From Rickettsiales bacterium (GTDB lineage: Bacteria; Pseudomonadota; Alphaproteobacteria; Rs-D84; CACZYB01), in the NCBI GenBank assembly GCA_031255155.1, contig JAIRTB010000015.1:1-5682 (forward strand): a DNA stretch of 5,682 nt, written 5' to 3'. Positions within the stretch are counted from its first letter, which is position 1. Every line of letters begins with the position of its first letter. The notes beneath the pieces are model-generated. The model had not been told where the DNA came from, did not search any database, and saw nothing but the letters and a program-made list of their open reading frames with translations. Made by a program: the position numbers and the translations under genes. Of this stretch, positions 1 through 4,684 are shown one piece after another.

Positions 1-1
1 A

Positions 2-463
2 CTGACCCGCAACGCGGCCATCGACACGGCCCCGTCATATTCTCCGGACGGAAGAAAAATCGCCTTCATCAGCGACCGCGGCGGCACCCCGCAAATCTAT
101 GTCATGTCCGGACGCGGCGGCGACGCCGAGCGCGTGTCTTTCGGCGAAGGGCGCTATGGCGATGTGGCTTGGAGCCCGCGCGGGGACTATCTGGCTTTCG
201 TCAAGATCAAGGGCTCTAAATTCTCGATCGGCGTCATGTTCGAAGACGGGACGGGCGAGCGCATAATCGCGGACGGATACATGCTGGAATCCCCCACTTG
301 GAGCCCGAACGGCCGCCGCATCATATTCTATGAGCAAAAGCCCGACGGCAGGGGCGACGACCTGCTGACCCTGCAAAGCGTCGATGTAACCGGATACAAC
401 CACGAGCGCATAAAAACCCCCACAAAGGCAAGCGACCCCGCTTGGAGCCCTTTGCTGGAATAA
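2..463 (+). CDS. tolB: Tol-Pal system protein TolB, C-terminal part (5' truncated by window edge)
   Basis: TolB is a periplasmic protein that binds Pal and TolA and helps the Tol-Pal complex constrict the outer membrane at division. Only the last 153 codons are here; family members are usually about 400-440 aa. The reading frame is open from base 2 to the TAA at 461-463. Seen in the sequence are propeller-blade (PD40/WD40-like) motifs: YSPDGRKIAF with SDRGG, then WSPRGDYLAF, WSPNGRRIIF, and the terminal SDPAWSPLL characteristic of TolB C-termini. The segment ISDRGGTPQIYVMSG followed by RVSFGEGRYG also follows TolB closely. In most proteobacteria pal and then cpoB/ybgF follow tolB, but neither is present in the next kilobase. 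An in-frame ATG at 104 is internal and not a real start. I am very sure of the family. Confidence 0.95.
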   Translation: MTRNAAIDTAPSYSPDGRKIAFISDRGGTPQIYVMSGRGGDAERVSFGEGRYGDVAWSPRGDYLAFVKIKGSKFSIGVMFEDGTGERIIADGYMLESPTWSPNGRRIIFYEQKPDGRGDDLLTLQSVDVTGYNHERIKTPTKASDPAWSPLLE

Positions 464-590
464 AATTTCGAGCGATTAAAAGTCCTTAGCGCCATGCGCC
501 AAGCGTGCTTTCAATCGGGAATATGGATGAAAAATCCCGTATACGCCGCCGGTTTCCAATAGATTTTACTTATCGAAAATGAAAGCGAAC

Positions 591-595
591 AGGAG
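591..595 (+). promoter_or_regulatory. Ribosome binding site AGGAG deciding the lipoprotein start
   Basis: AGGAG lies 7 nt before the ATG at 603. The earlier in-frame ATG at 579 has no such motif and would put eight charged or polar residues ahead of the signal peptide. The later ATG is therefore preferred. Confidence 0.75.
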
Positions 596-602
596 CGAGA
601 AA

Positions 603-1292
603 ATGAAGAAAATATACTGCATATCCTATATTTTGGCTTTGGCGGCGTGCTCGACAAGCGACAACTATATAAGCGGGGACCGCGACGACACTTCCTATTA
701 CTACAACGACTGGGCCATGACGCGCGACCTATGGGCCGCGCTGTCGGACGACCCCGTATGCACGACCGACTGCGACGCGGACAGCGAAGTTAAACCAGGC
801 CTATCCATAAACGTGCCCATCCGCGAGTATGACGGCGTGGAATACGAGTTCACCAAATACGGCGCGTGGGGCGAAACCTATATGACACGCAAAATCTGGG
901 CCGGCGACAGCGAGGGCGCTTTGTCCATCGAGCGGCCATCCATACCCGCGGGCGGGGCGGCCGACATCGCGGATTCGAACAAAAGGGACGGCATATGGAC
1001 GGATAAAAGCCTGTCCTTTGGCACTACCTACAAGGGGATTGCCGTAGCGACGGCAAATTCGGACAACACCAAAACCGCGGTCGGAACAATGACCCTTTCG
1101 TTCAACACGGGCAAGGATTTTATCATCGACTATTATTTCGTCGATCCTTTATACAATCCGTCCGGGGCGATAACGAATCTGGGCAAGGCATATTTTTACA
1201 ACCGCGAGGACAAGGTTTTCATCGAAAACCAAGGCATAGCTTGCGGGCACGGGCTGTGCGACTATCAGGGATTCGGCAAAAAATTCCCTTAG
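603..1292 (+). CDS. Predicted outer-membrane or surface lipoprotein of unknown function, 229 aa
   Basis: From ATG 603 the protein starts MKKIYCISYILALAAC, a short lipoprotein signal with lipobox L-A-A-C and the predicted acylated Cys at residue 16. Ser at +2 of the mature protein fits export to the outer membrane by Lol. The mature part is rich in Tyr, Asp and Gly. It has two close Cys pairs (C53/C57 and C214/C219), possible disulfides. The last third (about 141-200) reads like antiparallel strands: TTYKGIAVAT, GTMTLSFNTGKDFIIDYYF, NLGKAYFYN. That rhythm resembles the small beta-barrel domain of TbpB/fHbp-type surface lipoproteins, but this is inference from pattern only. The gene follows tolB by about 140 bp, in the place where pal often sits, yet it has no OmpA/Pal peptidoglycan-binding motif. 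No partner or substrate can be named. Coding and lipoprotein status are firm; function is unknown. Confidence 0.82.
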   Translation: MKKIYCISYILALAACSTSDNYISGDRDDTSYYYNDWAMTRDLWAALSDDPVCTTDCDADSEVKPGLSINVPIREYDGVEYEFTKYGAWGETYMTRKIWAGDSEGALSIERPSIPAGGAADIADSNKRDGIWTDKSLSFGTTYKGIAVATANSDNTKTAVGTMTLSFNTGKDFIIDYYFVDPLYNPSGAITNLGKAYFYNREDKVFIENQGIACGHGLCDYQGFGKKFP

Positions 1293-1304
1293 GCCATGAC
1301 AAAA

Positions 1305-1395
1305 TAGGCTATTATTGAATCGGCTATTACACCGATAGGCTATTGTCGAACGGGCTATTACTGAATCGGCTATATTATACCAAATAGGCTATTGC
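1305..1395. repeat. Iteron-like GGCTATT direct repeat array
   Basis: GGCTATT starts at 1307, 1322, 1338, 1353 and 1387, with a variant GGCTATA at 1368, all in the same orientation. Spacing is 15, 16, 15, 15 and 19 bp. There is also a higher-order repeat: three heptamers at 1307-1352 recur, diverged, at 1353-1400. ATTGAATC follows the first copy and ACTGAATC the fourth, and ATAGGCTATTG with CGAA follows in both halves. The array fills most of the 126-bp gap between the lipoprotein stop (1292) and the stop of the convergent 59-aa gene (1419). It could be a protein-binding array, a repeat-expanded terminator region or a neutral minisatellite. The sequence alone does not decide. Confidence 0.8.
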
Positions 1396-1418
1396 CGAAA
1401 AAATCCCCTCGGGCCGTT

Positions 1419-1598
1419 TTACAATTCGTGCGCTTTCAAGAACTGCGCAAGATCCTCTGTCGAGCCCCCCTTATTACTTATGCGCAGACCGGCGCCGACG
1501 CGGAGGATATTCCACCCGTCGGGCGTTTTCGGCAAATCGGTTTGGGTATTTACATCGTCATTCTCAACTTGCTGTTGCGAAACCATAATATGATTCAT
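1419..1598 (-). CDS. Small hypothetical protein, 59 aa
   Basis: The ATG at 1598-1596 is preceded by AGGAG (1610-1606) at a 7-nt spacing, one of the best translation starts in the window. The frame is open for 59 codons to the TAA at 1421-1419. The protein is soluble, without signal peptide, membrane segment or Cys. The N-terminal 24 residues are polar and Gln/Asn/Asp-rich (MNHIMVSQQQ, then VENDDVNTQT). A more compact C-terminal part follows (GWNILRVGAGLRISN, then STEDLAQFLKAHEL), ending in a likely amphipathic helix. I do not recognise the family. It has its own promoter directly behind the ATPase gene and a structured leader of about 150 nt, so it is probably expressed separately from the pilus operon. 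The overlapping plus-strand frame (1392-1793) lacks a comparable start signal. Coding status rests on the start signal and the open frame only. Confidence 0.6.
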   Translation of the reverse strand: MNHIMVSQQQVENDDVNTQTDLPKTPDGWNILRVGAGLRISNKGGSTEDLAQFLKAHEL

Positions 1599-1605
1599 AA
1601 TTTTT

Positions 1606-1610
1606 CTCCT
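1606..1610 (-). promoter_or_regulatory. Ribosome binding site AGGAG of the 59-aa gene
   Basis: AGGAG on the minus strand lies 7 nt upstream of the ATG at 1598. It sits just outside the structured leader block, so folding of that block could affect access to it. Confidence 0.7.
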
Positions 1611-1646
1611 GTCACAATATGTTTATTCTTTTCGGATTTTCAACGA

Positions 1647-1658
1647 CGCCCGCGGGCG
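1647..1658. repeat. Perfect 12-bp GC palindrome
   Basis: CGCCCGCGGGCG equals its own reverse complement. As RNA it could form a short GC stem with a CGCG loop. It lies within the structured leader. Confidence 0.75.
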
Positions 1659-1670
1659 CGAAAGACGAAA

Positions 1671-1686
1671 TTCGGCCTAGGCCGAA
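1671..1686. repeat. Perfect 16-bp palindrome
   Basis: TTCGGCCTAGGCCGAA equals its own reverse complement. As RNA it forms a 6-bp stem with a CTAG loop; as DNA it could be a dimeric repressor site. It lies centrally in the leader, about 75-80 nt downstream of the predicted promoter. Confidence 0.8.
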
Positions 1687-1757
1687 CAAGAGCACATGCT
1701 TTGGACCAAGCGTTGAAAAACACAAATATGTTGAGAATGCCTCTTGGCCATAGCGGG

Positions 1758-1789
1758 ATTATACTATGCTATTTTCGACGGCAAGTCAA
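1758..1789 (-). promoter_or_regulatory. Predicted sigma70-type promoter for the 59-aa gene
   Basis: On the minus strand TTGACT (1789-1784) is followed after 17 bp by TAGTAT (1766-1761). A better-looking TATAAT (1763-1758) overlaps it, but at 20 bp from the -35. The -35 begins immediately after the TAG of the ATPase gene (1792-1790). The expected start of transcription is near 1750-1754, giving a leader of about 150 nt before the ATG at 1598. Confidence 0.55.
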
Positions 1790-3490
1790 CTAATAAATCG
1801 CGTCAGCGTCCAAAAAGCCGCACCAGCGCTCTACCTCGTCCACCGCGATCACGCCCAATAGCATTTTCTCGATCGCGTCCTCTTTGAGCGTGCGGCCGTC
1901 AAGCTTGTCCAGCCAATGCCCTATCGCGTCCTTTTTATCACCGTCCATCAGCATGTCCAAAAACTCGTGGTCGGGCATGATTATCTCGCTTGCAACTATG
2001 CGGCCCATTATCCCCTTGTTGTTGCAAAACGCGCAGCCGGGCCCCTGTTGAAAACTCTGCTCCACCCCATAGGCGCCAAGCGCGGATTCAAGCCTTTTAT
2101 ACGCCGGGTCGCCGGGTCTGGACTTTACCGGAACGCGGCATTTCGGGCAAAGCTTTTTGAACAGCCTTTGCGAAAGCAGGCCGCGGACAAGCTCGGGATC
2201 GCGCAGCTTATACGCCTCGACCCCCATGTCCATAAGGCGGTTCAATATCGCCGGCGCCGAGTTCGCGTGCAGGGTCGTCCACACATTATGCCCGGAAAGC
2301 GCCGCCTTGAACACCAAATCGGCGGCGCTTAGCGTCCTGACCTCGCCAACCATCATGGCGTCGGGGTCGCTGCGCAGCGCGGCGGCAAGCGCAAGGTTGA
2401 ACGCGTCCTCCTTTTCCTGCTCGGTCGCGGCGTTCGTCACGGGCAGCTGGCGCCCGCCGGGAATCGGATATTCGGGCGGATCCTCGACGGTTATCAGGTT
2501 GATCTCGTAATTCTTTTCCTTCAACATCTTTATCATATTACGCTGCAAGGTGGTGGATTTTCCCGAGCCGGTCGGGCCCGCTATGACGCACAACCCCGTC
2601 GGATAGGCCCGCATGCGGAACAGCCTGGTATCCTCGTAATCGCCAAAGCCAAGGCCGTGCAGGTCGTCGTCCTGGGCCGCGTTCGAATTTGCATAAAGCA
2701 CGCGCATGACCAAGTATCTTGTCGCGAACGCTATGGGGTTGAACTGCAACCTGATCGCAAGGACATTTTCGGGAAGGTAAAGATCCTTTTCACCGCGCAG
2801 GGGCGTATTGCCAAGCTTCTGCCCCACCTGAAACTCGTTCTGGGCATAGTTCGAATCCGATATATCGGCGCTTGCGAACACAGACCTTACGAAAGACTCG
2901 CCCCACACCTTGTCATACTCCAATATAGTATGCATAGAGCCCGCGACGCGGAACATTACCGTCGTATGCTCGGCCACGACGACATGGATATCGGAAACCT
3001 TCTGCTCGGCCGCGCGATAGACTATATCCACAAAGTCCTTTTGCATCTTGTTGTTGTCGGCCTCGTCAATATTCGCCGCCTTGCCCCCGTGAAGGCCGTT
3101 ATCCTTGCCCGCCTGGGCATACACCTGGGCAAGCAGGCTCATCGGAACATATTCGGGGCGGTTGATCTTGCCCCCTTTCTTGCGGACCAAGGATTGGAAC
3201 GACAGGACCCGGCCGTCGTATTTATGGGTATTGCTTACTATGAACGTGCCGTCCCCGAACAGGGCGAGCAAGCTTTGCGTGTCGGCGCCGACCGGATAAT
3301 TCCCGCTGGCCGCGCTTTCAAGACCGCCGCCCTGATACAGCTTGGCGATTATCTCTTTGTTCGTAAGGCCTTCGAACCGGGACGACACCGGCGCCGAGGA
3401 ATCGCCTCCATCCGCTTCGGCGGCGGGGCCGACAGGGGCGGCATCCGGGACGGCGGGGCCGGCGACTTCTTTTTTCTCTTCGTCAGACAT
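1790..3490 (-). CDS. Type IVb pilus / type II secretion assembly ATPase (GspE/PilB superfamily, R64 PilQ-like), 566 aa
   Basis: This is a cytoplasmic hexameric ATPase that should drive pilin polymerisation at the inner membrane. After a low-complexity Ala/Pro/Gly N-terminus (1-36) comes an N-terminal domain to about 290, including DIVYRAAEQKVSDIHV (about 155-170), the usual N2-domain entry motif. The catalytic core shows Walker A GPTGSGKS at 305-312, the Asp box ITVEDPPEYPIPG (about 333-345), Walker B LRSDPDAMMVGEVR at 372-385 with Glu383, and the His box GHNVWTTLHAN at 400-410. A tetracysteine zinc motif (CPKC 448-451, CAFC 486-489) followed by GIMGRIVASEII is the GspE/PilB signature and argues for an assembly ATPase over a PilT retraction motor. 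Position after PilO- and PilP-like genes fits R64 PilQ; note that pilQ means the secretin in type IVa systems. The gene starts 62 bp after the PilP stop with no strong Shine-Dalgarno, so the start is less certain than the family. Confidence 0.92.
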   Translation of the reverse strand: MSDEEKKEVAGPAVPDAAPVGPAAEADGGDSSAPVSSRFEGLTNKEIIAKLYQGGGLESAASGNYPVGADTQSLLALFGDGTFIVSNTHKYDGRVLSFQSLVRKKGGKINRPEYVPMSLLAQVYAQAGKDNGLHGGKAANIDEADNNKMQKDFVDIVYRAAEQKVSDIHVVVAEHTTVMFRVAGSMHTILEYDKVWGESFVRSVFASADISDSNYAQNEFQVGQKLGNTPLRGEKDLYLPENVLAIRLQFNPIAFATRYLVMRVLYANSNAAQDDDLHGLGFGDYEDTRLFRMRAYPTGLCVIAGPTGSGKSTTLQRNMIKMLKEKNYEINLITVEDPPEYPIPGGRQLPVTNAATEQEKEDAFNLALAAALRSDPDAMMVGEVRTLSAADLVFKAALSGHNVWTTLHANSAPAILNRLMDMGVEAYKLRDPELVRGLLSQRLFKKLCPKCRVPVKSRPGDPAYKRLESALGAYGVEQSFQQGPGCAFCNNKGIMGRIVASEIIMPDHEFLDMLMDGDKKDAIGHWLDKLDGRTLKEDAIEKMLLGVIAVDEVERWCGFLDADAIY

Positions 3491-3552
3491 TTTCTTTACA
3501 CCCGTTCCAATATCCGCCTTGCGGGCAATTCCACGCCGCGGATCGATTCAAA

Positions 3553-4494
3553 TCAATTCAAGCTCATTATCTTGCTTTGGTCGCCTTTTTTCAAAAGGAC
3601 GCTGGAAGCAGTGATGCCCTCGACCGTCCAATCTTCGATGAACGAACCCTTTTTCACGCGGGTGGTCGCGGACTTTTCCTTGTTCTCTATATTGGCAGAC
3701 AGGCTGCCCCCGGCGCCGATTATGGATTTGAGGGCGTATTTATCCTCGAACGACTTGCCCTGGGGCTTGGATTTAAGCGAAGAGAGGGCCTCGGCCGCGT
3801 CGGGGGAAGCCGTCGGCGAAAGCGCCATAAGCTGCGCCACGGCGTTCAACTGATCCGGATCGTTCAAATCGGCGGCCTGGACCTTGGCAAGTATCTGGCG
3901 GTTCAAGTCGGCCTTTTGGCGTTTTTCCTCCTCCTCGGCGGCGGCGGCGTCCTGCTCTTTCTGCAATTTGGCCTCGGCGGCGGCGGCGGCAAGGGAGGCC
4001 TCTTCCTCCTTTTTCCTCCTCACATTTTCGGCCTCCTGCAAAGAAATGGCTATCTTTTTCTTTTCGGCGCGCTGTTTTTCAAGGTCCAGAGAGAGTTTTT
4101 CCTGCTCTATTTTCAGCTTCATAAGAGCGTTGGCGCGCTCCATGGCGGTCATGGTCTTGAAAGTCTCGGCGGCGTCCGCGTCAAGCTTGAACAAGCCGCC
4201 CTCCTCGTCCACACCCTCCGAATTTTCATACAGGTCGACGCCTTGGGCCGAGATGGCGGCCTCTTCGCGCGATATGGCATCCGCGTCCGCGGCCTCGGCG
4301 TCATAATCATCGGATTCATCGGACTCGTCGGAATCGCTTTCGGAGCCGTCGGAATCGTCCTCGCCCGAATAATCCTCTTCCTCCTCGTAATCCTCATAAT
4401 CCTCGTCATCGTCGCCGCTTTGGGCGAAAACGGGCGCGGGCGCGGACACATCGAGCGCGAACACAGCCAGAAACAGCAGCAATAATTTTTTCAT
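3553..4494 (-). CDS. pilP: Type IVb pilus biogenesis protein PilP-like, with acidic linker and coiled coil, 313 aa
   Basis: This is a predicted periplasmic protein linking the inner-membrane pilus platform to the outer-membrane pore. Residues 1-24 are a Sec signal peptide (MKK, Leu-rich core, likely cleavage VFA|QS). Residues 28-72 are an almost purely Asp/Glu/Ser/Tyr tract with Ser-Asp repeats. Residues about 112-208 are a charged Glu/Lys/Ala coiled coil, broken near 166-173 by an Ala run. The final 62 residues (KYALKSIIGAGGSLSANI, later KKGSFIEDWTVEGI, then SSVLLKKGDQ) have the short beta-strand pattern of the PilP C-terminal domain: I-x-G-x-x-G, a Gly-bounded turn, and V-x-G-I. R64-type PilP is about 150 aa, so this protein is about twice as long, the excess being the acidic and coiled regions. 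It has a strong Shine-Dalgarno that begins in the stop codon of the preceding small ORF. The assignment rests on the C-terminal pattern and gene order. Confidence 0.68.
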   Translation of the reverse strand: MKKLLLLFLAVFALDVSAPAPVFAQSGDDDEDYEDYEEEEDYSGEDDSDGSESDSDESDESDDYDAEAADADAISREEAAISAQGVDLYENSEGVDEEGGLFKLDADAAETFKTMTAMERANALMKLKIEQEKLSLDLEKQRAEKKKIAISLQEAENVRRKKEEEASLAAAAAEAKLQKEQDAAAAEEEEKRQKADLNRQILAKVQAADLNDPDQLNAVAQLMALSPTASPDAAEALSSLKSKPQGKSFEDKYALKSIIGAGGSLSANIENKEKSATTRVKKGSFIEDWTVEGITASSVLLKKGDQSKIMSLN

Positions 4495-4497
4495 ATT

Positions 4498-4506
4498 CCC
4501 CTCCCT
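4498..4506 (-). promoter_or_regulatory. Strong Shine-Dalgarno of the PilP-like gene, overlapping the upstream stop codon
   Basis: AGGGAGGGG on the minus strand contains GGAGG (4504-4500) 5 nt before the ATG at 4494. Its first bases belong to the TAG (4507-4505) of the 59-aa small ORF, so ribosomes finishing that ORF stop on this site. This suggests translational coupling. Confidence 0.75.
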
Positions 4507-4684
4507 AACTCATATCCTTACGAAAGCCAGCCGGAAATGCGGACAGGCCCCCTATTCCGGCACGCCACGGCGCGCCATCATTTCCATCGACGGCCCTTTC
4601 AACTTTTCCGGCGGCGGACAAGCCGAACGGGGCGGCAAGGCCGGTCGCGACCAAAGCGGCAAACGCCAATACGAACCCGTTCAT
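4505..4684 (-). CDS. Small exported or membrane protein inside the pilus operon, 59 aa
   Basis: The ATG at 4684-4682 overlaps the TGA (4683-4681) of the PilO2-like gene as ATGA, and GAGGG (4694-4690) lies 5 nt upstream. The frame runs 59 codons to a TAG at 4507-4505, placed 10 nt before the start of the PilP-like gene. It fills the whole gap between its neighbours. Residues 3-25 are hydrophobic (GFVLAFAALVATGLA, then PFGLSAAG) and look like a signal peptide or single membrane segment, although the start lacks the usual Lys/Arg. The rest is short and Gly-rich (VERAVDGNDG, then PWRAGIGGLSAF). I recognise no family, and the R64 order pilO-pilP has no counterpart here. It may be a small pilus-platform subunit, or an ORF that exists mainly to couple translation of its neighbours. 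Confidence 0.6.
   Translation of the reverse strand: MNGFVLAFAALVATGLAAPFGLSAAGKVERAVDGNDGAPWRAGIGGLSAFPAGFRKDMS

Larger units (their letters stand above)
1637..1719. repeat. 9-bp inverted repeat enclosing two palindromes
   Basis: TTTTCAACG at 1637-1645 and CGTTGAAAA at 1711-1719 are perfect inverted copies 65 bp apart. Near-identical direct repeats lie outside: CACAATATGTT at 1613-1623 and CACAAATATGTT at 1721-1732, differing by one inserted A. This layout suits either an RNA closing stem or a small non-autonomous palindromic element with its flanks. Confidence 0.65.
1613..1739 (-). promoter_or_regulatory. Structured 5' leader of the 59-aa gene (candidate cis-regulatory or small RNA)
   Basis: Read on the minus strand, the leader can fold as a closed multibranch structure. 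The outer stem pairs ATTCT (1738-1734) with AGAAT (1630-1626). An inner closing stem pairs TTTTCAACG (1719-1711) with CGTTGAAAA (1645-1637). Inside are a small GCTT/AAGC hairpin near 1713-1700, a 6-bp hairpin from the palindrome at 1671-1686, and a 4-bp GC-only hairpin from the palindrome at 1647-1658. Nested pairing of this extent in about 115 nt is unlikely to be incidental. It matches no riboswitch or housekeeping RNA that I can recognise. It could be a translational control element for the gene at 1598, an independent small RNA, or a dispersed palindromic repeat. The pairings were found by eye; no folding energy was computed. Confidence 0.45.

Noticed and set aside
35..403. Minus-strand frame opposite tolB
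   Set aside because: It overlaps a clearly recognisable tolB coding frame and shows no features of its own.
516..539. Hairpin CGGGA/TCCCG as a terminator after tolB
   Set aside because: The stem is only 5 bp with a 14-nt loop, and no T run follows on either strand close enough for a rho-independent terminator.
1305..1395. CRISPR array
   Set aside because: The conserved unit is 7 bp with 8-12 bp between copies, far below CRISPR repeat and spacer lengths, and the intervals themselves are partly repeated.
1398..1418. GC-rich stretch then T6 downstream of the 59-aa gene as a terminator
   Set aside because: On the minus strand the possible stem CCC-GAG-GGG is only 3 bp, too weak to call despite the following T run.
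1392..1793. 133-codon plus-strand open frame
   Set aside because: It begins in the repeat array without a ribosome site and runs antisense through the 59-aa gene, its leader and promoter. The minus-strand gene has the better start signal.
2657..3853. 398-codon plus-strand open frame opposite the ATPase and PilP genes
   Set aside because: It spans two real minus-strand genes and their gap, has no domain pattern, and arises from GC-rich codon bias in the opposite strand.
3577..4485. 302-codon plus-strand open frame opposite the PilP-like gene
   Set aside because: Its Gly/Leu/Phe-rich composition is the mirror image of the Glu/Ala/Lys-rich coiled coil on the minus strand. The minus frame has a signal peptide, a strong ribosome site and operon context.
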